Shown here: positions 1 through 9,354 of the stretch, one piece after another | Layout of the letters: each line of letters opens with the position of its first letter | Numbering within the stretch: position 1 is the stretch's first letter | Source of the DNA: Niallia circulans | GTDB lineage: Bacteria > Bacillota > Bacilli > Bacillales > Cytobacillaceae | NCBI RefSeq assembly: GCF_007273535.1 | Contig: NZ_RIBP01000004.1 | Coordinates: 2,456,001 to 2,520,000 of the forward strand | Direction: 5' to 3' | DNA length: 64,000 bases | Made by a program: the position numbers and the translations under genes | The notes under the pieces: model-generated | The model's input: the letters and a program-made list of their open reading frames with translations, nothing else | Databases searched by the model: none | What the model was told of the DNA's origin: nothing

Positions 1-546
1 AAGACAAATGGAGATTCTATCGGCGGAATTGTTGAGGTTATAGCAGAAGGCATGCCTGTCGGCGTTGGCAGTTATGTTCATTATGACCGAAAGCTTGATG
101 CGAAGCTTGCAGGTGCAATTATGAGTATTAATGCATTCAAAGGAGTCGAAATTGGTATTGGATTTGAAGCGGCAAGCAAGCCTGGAAGCGAAGTACATGA
201 TGAAATCATTTGGGACAGCGATCATGGCTACACGCGCAAAACGAATCGTTTAGGCGGCTTTGAAGGCGGAATGACGACAGGTATGCCTGTTATTGTTAAG
301 GGTGTTATGAAGCCAATTCCGACGCTTTACAAGCCATTAAACAGTGTTGATATCGAAACAAAGGAACCTTTTGCAGCAAGTATCGAGCGCTCTGACAGCT
401 GTGCTGTTCCTGCTGCAGCTGTTGTTGCAGAAAGTGCTGTTGCATGGGAATTGGCATGTGCAATCGTTGATCAGTTTTATTCTGACCGTTTTGAAGGCTT
501 GCTTGAAAATGTCGAGAAGCATCGTCAATATGCGAGGGAATTTTAA
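1..546 (+). CDS. aroC: Chorismate synthase, C-terminal part (5' end outside window)
   Basis: Converts 5-enolpyruvylshikimate-3-phosphate to chorismate, the last shikimate step, with reduced FMN. The frame is open from base 1, and the 181 visible residues are roughly the last half of a protein usually near 390 residues. The family signature is visible at the very start (D-S-I-G-G-I-V-E), followed by [11 protein letters not shown], the [16 protein letters not shown] stretch and [13 protein letters not shown]. The gene is called aroF in B. subtilis. Its stop codon overlaps the aroB start (TAATG), so the two are translationally coupled. The upstream half and the operon promoter lie outside the window. 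Confidence 0.97.
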   Translation, partial: KTNGDSIGGIVEVIAEGMPVGVGSYVHYDRKLDAKLAGAIMSINAFKGVEIGIGFEAASKPGSEVHDEIIWDSDHGYTRKTNRLGGFEGGMTTGMPVIVKGVMKPIPTLYKPLNSVDIETKEPFAASIERSDSCAVPAAAVVAESAVAWELACAIVDQFYSDRFEGLLENVEKHRQYAREF

Positions 547-1625
547 TGAAGACAGTTCAAGTTGATGCAGGTTCTAAATCGTATCCTGTTTTTATCGGCG
601 ATAACACAGTCACACAAGTAAATGGATTTCTTCAAGCCCATCTACCTGAATGCACAAAGGTGCTTATTATAACAGACGAGACAGTTGCAACGCTCCATTT
701 ACAAGCACTGGAACGGGAGATAACAGGGTATCCTGTTGTTTCCCATATCGTTCCTGCTGGAGAACACGCCAAAACATTTGATGTATTCTACAGCTGCCAC
801 AGCTTTGCACTGGAAGAAAAGCTGGACAGAAAATCACTTATCATCGCTTTAGGCGGAGGGGCTGTCGGTGACCTTGCCGGTTTTGTTGCATCATCCTTTA
901 TGCGCGGTATTCCGTTTATCCAGGTGCCAACAACCATTCTAGCACATGATAGTGCAGTTGGCGGAAAAGTTGCGATTAACCATCCGCTCGGCAAAAACAT
1001 GATTGGTGCTTTTTATCAGCCAGAGGCTGTTTTTTACGAGACACGTTTTCTTAAAACATTGCCAACGCTTGAGCTTCGAAGTGGATTTGGTGAAGTAATA
1101 AAGCATGCCTTGATAAGTGATACAGGCTTTTATGAAACATTGCTTAATGAAATTGATGCGCTAGAAAAAGTATCAGAAAAGACATGGGCAGTGCTATTGG
1201 AAAAGGGGATTCTTGTTAAAAGTAATATTGTTGCCAAGGATGAAAAGGAAGCAAATGTCCGTGCATTTCTTAACTTTGGCCATACACTTGGCCATGCGAT
1301 AGAAGCGGAAATGGGCTATGGAAATATGTCACACGGTGAAGCCGTTGTCATCGGCATGTTGTTTGCATTGCGCTTAAGCAAAAAGAAGCTTCAGCTTGAT
1401 TTCTCCATCAACACTTTTGAAGCTTGGCTGCAATCATTGGACTATGAGACAAAGGTTCCAGCACATTTAAAGGTAGATGCCCTGATAGATAGAATGAAGC
1501 AGGATAAGAAATCAGTTAGTGGAACAATCCACTTTGTTCTGCTTGATGCCATTGGTAATCCGGTTATCGTTAAAATGGATGAACAAGAATTAATCGAAGA
1601 ACTACATATTTTTAAGGGAGAATAG
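546..1625 (+). CDS. aroB: 3-dehydroquinate synthase
   Basis: Cyclises DAHP to 3-dehydroquinate, the second shikimate step, using NAD and a divalent metal. The 359-residue length fits the family. The glycine-rich NAD-binding segment ALGGGAVGDLAGFVASSF lies at about residues 100-117. The metal-ligand region contains GFGEVIKHA and the histidine motif NFGHTLGHAIE. It starts at the ATG that shares one base with the aroC stop, and it is followed four bases later by aroH. Confidence 0.97.
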   Translation: MKTVQVDAGSKSYPVFIGDNTVTQVNGFLQAHLPECTKVLIITDETVATLHLQALEREITGYPVVSHIVPAGEHAKTFDVFYSCHSFALEEKLDRKSLIIALGGGAVGDLAGFVASSFMRGIPFIQVPTTILAHDSAVGGKVAINHPLGKNMIGAFYQPEAVFYETRFLKTLPTLELRSGFGEVIKHALISDTGFYETLLNEIDALEKVSEKTWAVLLEKGILVKSNIVAKDEKEANVRAFLNFGHTLGHAIEAEMGYGNMSHGEAVVIGMLFALRLSKKKLQLDFSINTFEAWLQSLDYETKVPAHLKVDALIDRMKQDKKSVSGTIHFVLLDAIGNPVIVKMDEQELIEELHIFKGE

Positions 1626-1628
1626 AGC

Positions 1629-1997
1629 ATGATTAGAGGAGTACGGGGAGCAATCACGGTTGAAGTAGATGAAGAAACGGTGATTTTGGCTGCAGCAGAG
1701 AGGCTTGTAAAGGAAATGATAGAAAAGAACGCAATCATAGCGGGCGATGTTGCTTCTGTATTCGTTTCTGTGACAGACGACTTGACTTCTGCCTTTCCTG
1801 CCAAAGTGATTCGCCTTCAAGAGGGATGGACTTATGTTCCTGTCATGTGCATGAAGGAAATTGATGTGCCGAATTCATTGCAAAAATGCATCCGCATTAT
1901 GATACATGTTAATACGAATACGGCTCAAAAGGATATTAACCATATATATTTAGAAAGAGCAATCCAATTAAGACCAGATCTTAAGCAAGAGAATTAA
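1629..1997 (+). CDS. aroH: Chorismate mutase, AroH type
   Basis: Rearranges chorismate to prephenate for phenylalanine and tyrosine synthesis. This is the small trimeric AroH fold: 122 residues, opening MIRGVRGAITVE and containing SVTDDLTSAFPA and the VPVMCMKEIDV segment with its active-site region. The ribosome binding site is AGGGAG just before the aroB stop. In B. subtilis the trpEDCFBA genes follow aroH. Here hisC starts only 22 bases after the aroH stop, so the trp block is absent. Confidence 0.96.
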   Translation: MIRGVRGAITVEVDEETVILAAAERLVKEMIEKNAIIAGDVASVFVSVTDDLTSAFPAKVIRLQEGWTYVPVMCMKEIDVPNSLQKCIRIMIHVNTNTAQKDINHIYLERAIQLRPDLKQEN

Positions 1998-2019
1998 TAC
2001 ATTATAGAGGTGAATGTTG

Positions 2020-3123
2020 ATGAAATGGAAAGAGCAGTTATTAGGGCTTCATGCATATCAGCCTGGTAGAACGATTGATGAAGTGAAACGTGAATTTAAT
2101 TTAGAAAAAATTGTTAAGCTTGCTTCGAATGAAAATCCTTTCGGCAGCTCACCACATGTTACAGAGGAACTAAAAAAAGTAGATGGTTCTTTTGCTTTAT
2201 ATCCAGATGGCTATGCAACAAATTTGCGTCATGCACTAGCTGAGTTCCTTCAAGTGTCTCCAAGTGAGCTCGTGTTAGGAAATGGATCGGATGATCTTAT
2301 TCTGATGATTTCAAGGGCATTGTTGGCTCCTGGTAGAAACACAGTTATGGCAAGCCATACGTTTGGTCAATACAAGCATAATGCGATTGTAGATGGTGCA
2401 GAAGTAAGAGAAGTTCCATTAACTGAAAAGGGTGAACATAATCTCCCTGCAATGCTTGAAGTAATGGATGAAAATACAAGTGTTGTTTGGGTATGCAGTC
2501 CTAATAATCCCACTGGAACTTATAATTCAGAGTCGTCATTAGTCGAATTTTTGAAACAGGTGCCACAAGATGTGCTTGTCGTTTTAGATGAGGCTTACTA
2601 TGAATATGTAGTAGCAGAAGATTACTATGATGCATTAGAGCTAGTTAAACAGTTCCATAACTTAATTGTGTTAAGAACATTCTCGAAAATCTATGGCCTT
2701 GCAGCGTTCCGTGTTGGATATGGAGTTGCTTCAGAAAGCTTAATCCAAACACTAGAACCAATTCGTGAGCCTTTTAATGTAAATACTTTAGGGCAAATTG
2801 CGACACAAGCAGCAATTTCTGATCAGGACTTTGTGACAAGCTGTTCCATTAAAAACCGCGAAGGGCTCACTCAGCTGTATACCTTCTGTGAGGAACACGG
2901 GTTAACATATTTTCCTTCCCAAACAAATTTCATTTTAATTGACTTTAAAGTGGATGGAAATGAAGTATTTCAATATTTAATGAAACATGGATATATCGTG
3001 CGGTCTGGTGTGCCACTTGGTTTCCCGACATCTGTGCGCATAACTATTGGGTCAAAGGAAGAAAACGAAGGTCTGCTTGAGGTGCTTGCCAAGTTCTTGC
3101 AAGAGAAAGCAGCAGCCATTTAA
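2020..3123 (+). CDS. hisC: Histidinol-phosphate aminotransferase
   Basis: PLP-dependent class I/II aminotransferase of histidine synthesis. In Bacillus it also transaminates the keto acids of Phe and Tyr synthesis, which explains its place beside tyrA. The sequence shows KLASNENPFGSSP near the N terminus, VCSPNNPTGTY, LDEAYYEY and the PLP-lysine motif TFSKIYGLAAFR with Lys at about 223. An ATG at 2014 directly abuts the ribosome binding site AGAGGTG. The ATG at 2020 has proper spacing and gives the usual N terminus, so I chose it (367 residues). Confidence 0.95.
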   Translation: MKWKEQLLGLHAYQPGRTIDEVKREFNLEKIVKLASNENPFGSSPHVTEELKKVDGSFALYPDGYATNLRHALAEFLQVSPSELVLGNGSDDLILMISRALLAPGRNTVMASHTFGQYKHNAIVDGAEVREVPLTEKGEHNLPAMLEVMDENTSVVWVCSPNNPTGTYNSESSLVEFLKQVPQDVLVVLDEAYYEYVVAEDYYDALELVKQFHNLIVLRTFSKIYGLAAFRVGYGVASESLIQTLEPIREPFNVNTLGQIATQAAISDQDFVTSCSIKNREGLTQLYTFCEEHGLTYFPSQTNFILIDFKVDGNEVFQYLMKHGYIVRSGVPLGFPTSVRITIGSKEENEGLLEVLAKFLQEKAAAI

Positions 3124-3152
3124 TTTAAGCGAAAAGAGAAGGCGGTGATAAA

Positions 3153-4256
3153 GTGAATGGTCGCGTCTTCGTTATCGGATTGGGACTTATTGGAGGATCA
3201 TTAGCACTATCCATAAAAAACAATCATCCAGATTGTACGATTATTGGCTTTGATATAGCCGAAAAAAATAATAAGCTGGGTAAAATGCTTGGTGTCATTG
3301 ATGATTGTGTAGATTCACTGGAGGATGGGGCAAGAGAGGCTGATTTAATCATCATCGCAACACCAGTCAGACAAGCGGAAATGATGATTGAACAATTGGC
3401 GCAAATGCCATTGAAAAACGATGTTCTTGTGACTGATGTTGGAAGCACAAAAGGAAAAGTCGTCGAAAAATCACGTCTTCTTCAAGAAAAAGGCATCACC
3501 TTTATCGGAGGACATCCAATGGCGGGCTCACACAAAAGCGGTGTGTCTGCCTCTAAAGCACTTTTGTTTGAAAATGCCTTTTATTTGCTGACACCAGAGG
3601 AAACTGTTGATAAGGCATCTGTGCAACTATTGATAAACTGGTTATCTGGAACAAGAGCGAAGTTTTTAGTAGTATCGCCTGAAGAACATGATTTGTTGAC
3701 AGGGGTTATCAGTCATTTGCCACATATTGTCGCAGCATCTCTTGTCCACCAAGCAGATGATGTCGCAAAATCAAACGAGCTTGTAACAAGGCTTGCAGCA
3801 GGTGGTTTTAGAGATATAACGAGAATTGCGTCAAGCAGTCCAGCAATGTGGCGTGACATATTATTGCATAATAAAACAGTTCTTCTTGAGCTTCTCGACA
3901 AGTGGACAAATGAAATGGAGAAGGTCAAATCACTGATCAAGACAGAAGAGGCTGATGAGATATTTGATTATTTTCAAGTGGCGAAAAATGTCAGAGATGA
4001 GCTTCCCCAAAATCAAAAAGGTGCAATTCCGGCATTTTACGATTTATATGTAGATGTGCCTGACTATCCTGGGATTATATCAGAGGTTACAGGATTTCTG
4101 GCAAAGGAAAAAATAAGTATTACCAATATCCGAATCATTGAAACAAGAGAAGAGATATATGGTGTGCTTGTAATCAGCTTTCAGACGGAAGAGGATCGGA
4201 AAAGAGCGCAAGCTTGTATTGCTGCGTATTCCACTTACGAAACCTCAATCGGATAA
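3153..4256 (+). CDS. tyrA: Prephenate dehydrogenase with C-terminal ACT domain
   Basis: Oxidatively decarboxylates prephenate to 4-hydroxyphenylpyruvate with NAD for tyrosine synthesis. A Rossmann motif (VIGLGLIGGSLA) opens the protein. The segment GGHPMAGSHKSG and the conserved LPHIVAASL helix belong to the dehydrogenase. The C-terminal region from about residue 297 (VDVPDYPGIISEVTGFL) is an ACT domain, the likely site of tyrosine feedback. Translation starts at GTG with AAGGCGGTG upstream. It sits between hisC and aroA, as in B. subtilis. Confidence 0.96.
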   Translation: MNGRVFVIGLGLIGGSLALSIKNNHPDCTIIGFDIAEKNNKLGKMLGVIDDCVDSLEDGAREADLIIIATPVRQAEMMIEQLAQMPLKNDVLVTDVGSTKGKVVEKSRLLQEKGITFIGGHPMAGSHKSGVSASKALLFENAFYLLTPEETVDKASVQLLINWLSGTRAKFLVVSPEEHDLLTGVISHLPHIVAASLVHQADDVAKSNELVTRLAAGGFRDITRIASSSPAMWRDILLHNKTVLLELLDKWTNEMEKVKSLIKTEEADEIFDYFQVAKNVRDELPQNQKGAIPAFYDLYVDVPDYPGIISEVTGFLAKEKISITNIRIIETREEIYGVLVISFQTEEDRKRAQACIAAYSTYETSIG

Positions 4257-4282
4257 AGACTTGGATGGATTAGGTGATAAAA

Positions 4283-5572
4283 ATGGATCGAAAACAGTTG
4301 AAGCGAGCATCAGGACCATTGGCAGGGGAAATTGCAATACCGGGCGATAAATCTATTTCCCACCGCTCTGTCATGTTTGGCGCAATTGCAGAGGGTAAAA
4401 CGACAGTTACTAACTTCTTAATGGGAGAGGATTGCTTAAGTACAATTTCCTGCTTCCAAAAGCTCGGCGTCAGCATTCAGCACGACAATGAGAAGGTTAT
4501 TATTGAAGGTAAAGGGCTTGATGGACTGCAAGAATCACTGGAATTGCTGGATGTCGGCAATTCAGGCACAACCATCAGACTTATGTCAGGAATTCTTGCA
4601 GGCAGAGATTTTCACAGCACGTTAGCAGGTGACAGCTCTATTGCTAAAAGACCGATGACAAGAGTTGTAGGTCCTTTAAGAGAGATGGGTGCTAAAATCG
4701 ATGGAAGAAGCAATGGTGAATTTACACCTATTTCTATTCGAGGGAATAAGCTAAAGGCAATCTCTTATAAGCTTCCTGTTGCAAGTGCACAGGTGAAGTC
4801 TTCTATTTTATTTGCAGGACTGCAGGCAGAAGGAACAACAACTGTAATAGAGCCGGTATCAACGAGAGATCATACGGAAAGAATGATCAAAAGATTCGGC
4901 GGCAATATTAATGTTGATGGAAAAAATATTCATATTACAGGCGGTCAAAGCTTAACAGCGGCTGATATTCATGTGCCTGGAGACATTTCGTCAGCGGCAT
5001 TCTTCCTTGTGGCAGCAAGCATTGTTCCAAATAGCTCTGTAATATTAAAGAATGTCGGCCTAAATCCGACAAGAACTGGTATTATGGATGTGCTCACGAA
5101 TATGGGTGCAAATGTATCCATTTTGGATTTGAATGATGAGTTTGAGCCGACAGGTGATATTCGCATTGAGGCATCTAATTTAAAAGGCACAACAATTGAT
5201 GGGGAAATCATCCCACGATTGATCGATGAAATTCCGGTTATTGCACTGCTGGCAACACAAGCAGAAGGAACGACCATTATTAAAGATGCAGAGGAATTAA
5301 AAGTGAAGGAAACGAATCGTATTGATACGGTTGTTAATGAATTACAAAAGCTAGGCGCAAATATTGAAGCAACTGAGGATGGCATGATTATTCATGGTGG
5401 TGCGCCACTTAAAGGTGCTGTAGTCGACAGCCATGGAGACCATCGCATCGGCATGATGCTTGCAGTTGCATCATTAGTCACAGATGGAGCTGTTATTCTT
5501 GAAAATGCGGAAGCTATTGCGGTTTCATATCCTTCCTTCTTTGAACACATGGACAGTTTGACAAAACAATAA
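4283..5572 (+). CDS. aroA: 3-phosphoshikimate 1-carboxyvinyltransferase (EPSP synthase)
   Basis: Transfers enolpyruvate from PEP to shikimate-3-phosphate; the gene is named aroE in B. subtilis. Family motifs are [53 protein letters not shown] and [12 protein letters not shown]. The GTG at 4274 lies inside the ribosome binding site, while the ATG at 4283 has AGGTG six bases upstream and is preferred (429 residues). It is the last gene of the aromatic run and is followed by a hairpin. Confidence 0.96.
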   Translation: MDRKQLKRASGPLAGEIAIPGDKSISHRSVMFGAIAEGKTTVTNFLMGEDCLSTISCFQKLGVSIQHDNEKVIIEGKGLDGLQESLELLDVGNSGTTIRLMSGILAGRDFHSTLAGDSSIAKRPMTRVVGPLREMGAKIDGRSNGEFTPISIRGNKLKAISYKLPVASAQVKSSILFAGLQAEGTTTVIEPVSTRDHTERMIKRFGGNINVDGKNIHITGGQSLTAADIHVPGDISSAAFFLVAASIVPNSSVILKNVGLNPTRTGIMDVLTNMGANVSILDLNDEFEPTGDIRIEASNLKGTTIDGEIIPRLIDEIPVIALLATQAEGTTIIKDAEELKVKETNRIDTVVNELQKLGANIEATEDGMIIHGGAPLKGAVVDSHGDHRIGMMLAVASLVTDGAVILENAEAIAVSYPSFFEHMDSLTKQ

Positions 5573-5598
5573 CCAGTACCAATACTCTTACGTGCAAG

Positions 5599-5624
5599 TA
5601 AACCCCATTTTCGAATGGGGTTTA
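5599..5624 (+). terminator. Terminator-like hairpin after aroA
   Basis: A perfect 11-bp inverted repeat (TAAACCCCATT/AATGGGGTTTA) closes on a TTCG tetraloop. The downstream uridine tract is short, so termination may be moderate. It closes the aromatic operon. Confidence 0.7.
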
Positions 5625-5722
5625 TTGCGTATTAAGCAGAAAATGAGCAAACATTCACGTAATCAGGCATAAAATGAATAAAATCATCATAGCTTGTCTT
5701 AAAAAAGCTTGGTGGTGAAGAA

Positions 5723-6628
5723 ATGGGCTATATTATTGAAAATATAAACATTTTAAAAAAACAGGCTTTAAAGAAAACTTCTATGCTCGTAGAAGACAAT
5801 CGTATCGACATGATAAAGGAAACCTTTTGGAAGGGAATTATGAAAATGGATGGAAGTCCATATATAATGACTCCAACACCGATTGTTTACGATAATCATG
5901 TGAAAGAATTGCTGAATCCGAAGCAGCAACGAGACTATATCCAAGAAAACCTCATAAAAAAAGGCTGTACAATGTTCGTGACAGCATGTAATGTCAAAAA
6001 GGAAAGGGAGCTTTTAGGCGAGCTGAATAAGACAAAAAACATGCTGTTGAATTGTGCAGTCGATTATGTTATATGTATTAAAATCCCCTTGAAAATCCTT
6101 ACAACAAGTCTTATCAGAACTTGCAAAAAAGCAAAAATCCCTGCTATAATCATTGAAATAAATAATTCGGATGATTTATATAAAGTGCCATGGGGCTGGA
6201 TTAAGGAAGCAATCTTCCCATTTAATTGTCCACTTATCCCTGAGTTTTTAATGATAGATGAGGAAGAGCGAAATAGAGCACAGATAACTTTTGCAGCAAT
6301 AATGCGTGATACTAATATACCTTCCCTTAGAAAAGACTTAACAGAATGTGATATCATTCCATATGAGGCACTCATTAAAATGGGCATTTACCCATTTAAA
6401 GGCAATATTTATCAAAGCGGAGAAGTGACTTATAATCTTTACGAGAAAAGCCGCTCAATCATAAATATTGATGAAAAGGAATTATTTCATTATCATTATA
6501 ATAGAATTCTTGTCACTTACCATAAAGGCAAATGTATTAGAACTGGCGAGAAAGTGTTTTATCTGCCGGGATTTGGAGAGCAGATGGAAATAAAAGTACC
6601 TTCCTTCTTTAGCACAGGAGGAGTTTAG
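5723..6628 (+). CDS. Uncharacterised protein, faintly amidohydrolase-like, between aroA and ypiA
   Basis: I do not recognise a defined family. The 301-residue protein has no signal peptide or membrane segment. Its N-terminal part (ENINIL, LVEDNRIDMI, then MDGSPYIMTPTPIVYDNH) recalls the small beta-domain and barrel entry of metal-dependent amidohydrolases. The HxH metal motif and the later metal ligands are not visible, so a catalytically dead or divergent member is possible. The C-terminal part is beta-rich (HYHYNRILVTYHKGKCIRTGEKVFYLPGFGEQ). It starts at ATG after GGTGGTGAAG and is 12 bases upstream of ypiA, so the two are probably cotranscribed. B. subtilis has no gene at this position. 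Confidence 0.8.
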   Translation: MGYIIENINILKKQALKKTSMLVEDNRIDMIKETFWKGIMKMDGSPYIMTPTPIVYDNHVKELLNPKQQRDYIQENLIKKGCTMFVTACNVKKERELLGELNKTKNMLLNCAVDYVICIKIPLKILTTSLIRTCKKAKIPAIIIEINNSDDLYKVPWGWIKEAIFPFNCPLIPEFLMIDEEERNRAQITFAAIMRDTNIPSLRKDLTECDIIPYEALIKMGIYPFKGNIYQSGEVTYNLYEKSRSIINIDEKELFHYHYNRILVTYHKGKCIRTGEKVFYLPGFGEQMEIKVPSFFSTGGV

Positions 6629-6640
6629 AAAGGATACAAG

Positions 6641-7903
6641 ATGGAAAAAGTAAACGAAATACTTTCATTATTAGAAAATGGTCAACAAGCAAAAGCTTTA
6701 TCATATTATGAGGAAATACTTAATCAAGGTTCGAATGAAGAACGATTCGTGTTAGGGGAGGAATTGTTCCAGCTTGGTTTTCTTGAGGAAGCTAAAGCAT
6801 TATTCCAAATTTTATTGGAGGCATACCCAGAAGAAGGAGAGCTTTTGGTTATGCTTGCAGAGGCAGAGATGGAAATTGGCAATGAGGAAGAAGCAATTTC
6901 ACAGCTCGAAAAAATCAACCCCGAAGATGCCAGCTATCCACAAAGCCTTCTGCTGTTAGCAGATTTATATCAAATGGACGGGCTTTACGAGGTGAGTGAG
7001 CAAAAGCTTCTTCAAGCCAAAAAAATCCTTCCAAATGAAGTGATCATTGATTTTGCATTGGGAGAGCTCTATTCCGAGCAAGGCAGGATTACAGATGCCA
7101 TTAAAGCATACAAAGTTGTTGCCACGGAGCAGTCCACAGTCGCCGGTGTCAATGTTAATGGAAGAATTGCCGACAATTTAAGTGCAGGTGGAGCCTTTGA
7201 GGAAGCAATCCATTATTACGAGCTTGCGATTGAAGAAAAAGTGGAAATAAATACAGTGTTCAACTTGGGCTTGACAGCATTGCAAGCAGGACAGCTGACT
7301 ATTGCCATCAAGCGTTTTGAGGAAGTAAAAACATTAGATTCATCCTTCCAATCCCTGTATTTATATCTTGCTAGAAGCTATGAGCAAGAGGAAATGGTGC
7401 AGGAAGCGTATGAAACAGTGCTTGAAGGCTTAAAGCATGATGAGTTCAATAAAGAACTGTTTTTACTTGGCGGAAAGCTGGCGCTGAAGAACGGGATAGA
7501 GGAAGGGGCCGAAAAGCATTTTCGAGAAGCACTGGCAATCGACCCAGAATTTGCGGAAGCTGTGTTGCTTTTAAACAAATTGTTTTTGACACAGGAACGC
7601 TTCGAGGATATCATCGAGCTTATAGAACTTATGGATTCTCAAGATATAGAGGAGCCGCAATTATTATGGGATGCAGCAAAAGCCTATCAAGGAAATGAAA
7701 ATTATTCAGTGGCATTAAACAAATACCAAGAAGCATATACTTTCTTTAAAGAACTCCCAGACTTTTTATACGATTATGGATATTTTCTTTTGGAAGAAGG
7801 AAAAAGACAGGAAGCTGCAGAAGTGTTTAATAGCCTTTTAGAAAAAGATCCAAGCAATGAAGAATTTATCGAAATCGTTCAACGTTTAACAAGCGGCCAG
7901 TAA
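6641..7903 (+). CDS. ypiA: Tetratricopeptide repeat protein YpiA
   Basis: A soluble, acidic, all-helical protein of 420 residues made almost entirely of tetratricopeptide repeats. Examples are [20 protein letters not shown] and [20 protein letters not shown]; the typical small-residue and Pro spacing recurs about every 34 residues. TPR arrays bind other proteins; the partner is not known to me. It lies directly downstream of the aromatic genes, as ypiA does in B. subtilis, and upstream of ypiB. Confidence 0.9.
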   Translation: MEKVNEILSLLENGQQAKALSYYEEILNQGSNEERFVLGEELFQLGFLEEAKALFQILLEAYPEEGELLVMLAEAEMEIGNEEEAISQLEKINPEDASYPQSLLLLADLYQMDGLYEVSEQKLLQAKKILPNEVIIDFALGELYSEQGRITDAIKAYKVVATEQSTVAGVNVNGRIADNLSAGGAFEEAIHYYELAIEEKVEINTVFNLGLTALQAGQLTIAIKRFEEVKTLDSSFQSLYLYLARSYEQEEMVQEAYETVLEGLKHDEFNKELFLLGGKLALKNGIEEGAEKHFREALAIDPEFAEAVLLLNKLFLTQERFEDIIELIELMDSQDIEEPQLLWDAAKAYQGNENYSVALNKYQEAYTFFKELPDFLYDYGYFLLEEGKRQEAAEVFNSLLEKDPSNEEFIEIVQRLTSGQ

Positions 7904-7980
7904 ACATTAAGCCTATTGCAGCAAGAAAGATTACTTTGTTAAAACAAAAAAATGGTTGCAAGCAGAGGAGGGAAACAAAC

Positions 7981-8532
7981 ATGAAAACCCCTGTATCTGT
8001 CAACGAAAAAAAAGACTTCATTCGTTGGTTTCTGAATCACTATCAATTAAAAAGAAGAGAATGTGTTTGGATTTTAAATTATTTGATGAGTCATGATCAG
8101 CTTATGGAAAAAGTGCATTTTGTTGAAAATGCAGAGAAGTGCCCAAGGGGATTGGTCATGTCCACACATTGTGTTGATGAAGTCCCGTTTCGCTTTTATA
8201 AGGAAAATGTCATGACGACAGATGCGGAAAAGTCCTTTCATGATATTCGCTTAAACAGAGATGAAGATATCTATATCCAACTGAATTTTTATGGTTCCAA
8301 TAAGGCACATCAATATGCGGCCGTGCTTGTGGAAAATCCTTTCATGCCGAAAAATTTGCATATTAGTGAAAAAGACAAAACCATTGCAGAGCAATTTCTC
8401 GTTGCCAGCATAGAAAAGTTCCAAAAGGAAAAGCTGCTGGAGCTAATCGATGAGGCGCTTGATAATGGAGACGAACATGCATTTCGAGAGCTGACGGATC
8501 GTCTTAAGCAATTACAAAGCACAGAAAGCTAA
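7981..8532 (+). CDS. ypiB: UPF0302-family protein YpiB
   Basis: A conserved Firmicutes protein without an established reaction. The sequence matches the family closely: [47 protein letters not shown] and [20 protein letters not shown]. The ATG at 7981 has a near-perfect AGGAGGG site and gives the family N terminus; the upstream in-frame ATG at 7936 does not (183 residues). In B. subtilis ypiF and qcrABC follow. Here a terminator follows directly and those genes are missing. Confidence 0.92.
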   Translation: MKTPVSVNEKKDFIRWFLNHYQLKRRECVWILNYLMSHDQLMEKVHFVENAEKCPRGLVMSTHCVDEVPFRFYKENVMTTDAEKSFHDIRLNRDEDIYIQLNFYGSNKAHQYAAVLVENPFMPKNLHISEKDKTIAEQFLVASIEKFQKEKLLELIDEALDNGDEHAFRELTDRLKQLQSTES

Positions 8533-8545
8533 AAACAAATACAAT

Positions 8546-8594
8546 AAAAGCAGTCTGGCTGAGCGTTAACACGTTTGCCGGACTGCTTTTTTTG
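8546..8594 (+). terminator. Terminator after ypiB
   Basis: AAAAGCAGTC pairs with GACTGCTTTT, and the inner bases TGGC/GCCG extend the stem. A run of seven T follows. It ends the aro-ypiA-ypiB transcript. Confidence 0.85.
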
Positions 8595-8681
8595 TTTTGC
8601 CCCAAAAAAAGGACAAAAAAACAAATGAAAACTTTTTATGCTATTATAAAAGAAAATAATATAAAGGAGGTGGCTGCCTGC

Positions 8682-9269
8682 ATGAATTGGTTACGGTTAA
8701 TATTAGGAAATCGGTCATTTATTTGGCTGCTGCTTATCGTAAACTTACTTGGGACAATCTATGGCTATTACTGGTATAGATTTCAATTGGCGGAAACGCC
8801 GGACATTTTCTTATTATTTGTTCCAGACAGTCCAACTGCAAGCCTGTTCTTTGTGATTGTTTTAATCGCCTTTCTTTTTAAACGAAATACGCCATTATTT
8901 GAAGCATTAGCACTCCTGACACTATTCAAATATGGTGTTTGGGCAGTTGTTATGAATGTACTCGTTTTTGCTAAGACGGGAACTGTAGAGATAGAATCGC
9001 TCATGTTAATTGTTTCTCACGGTGCGATGGCCATACAAGGGCTTTTATACATACCATATTACCGCATAAAATGGGTGCATGTTAGCATTGCAGCTATATG
9101 GACATTGCATAATGATGTCATTGATTATGTATTTGATATGATGCCAAATTACAGTATTCTCAACCAGTCTATGGACCAAATCGGCTATTTCACCTTTTGG
9201 CTGAGCATTTTAAGCATTGCAATTTGTTGTTATGCTGCTAAAAGAAAAAACACATTAACGATTTCTTAA
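8682..9269 (+). CDS. ypjA: DUF1405 membrane protein YpjA
   Basis: An integral membrane protein of 195 residues with about five or six hydrophobic helices. It has the family core (INLLGTIYGYYWYRFQL-like opening, VPDSPTASLFFV, IWTLHNDVIDYVFDMMP). The function is not established. The ATG at 8682 follows AAAGGAGG; earlier in-frame codons fall inside the terminator of ypiB. In B. subtilis it sits after qcrC, but here it is next to ypiB. Confidence 0.9.
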   Translation: MNWLRLILGNRSFIWLLLIVNLLGTIYGYYWYRFQLAETPDIFLLFVPDSPTASLFFVIVLIAFLFKRNTPLFEALALLTLFKYGVWAVVMNVLVFAKTGTVEIESLMLIVSHGAMAIQGLLYIPYYRIKWVHVSIAAIWTLHNDVIDYVFDMMPNYSILNQSMDQIGYFTFWLSILSIAICCYAAKRKNTLTIS

Positions 9270-9297
9270 ACAAGCAATTCAAATCTAAAGTTTTTTA

Positions 9298-9326
9298 GTC
9301 TATCCTTGTCCATCCTGACATACATT
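9298..9326 (+). promoter_or_regulatory. Candidate sigma-E promoter of ypjB
   Basis: A -10-like CATACATT at 9319-9326 matches the sigma-E consensus CATACAnT. A -35-like GTCTATC lies 14 bases upstream at 9298-9304. It precedes the sporulation gene ypjB by about 28 bases. This is a sequence match only. Confidence 0.55.
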
Positions 9327-9354
9327 TTTAATAGTATATCGGGGAGGGACAAGT

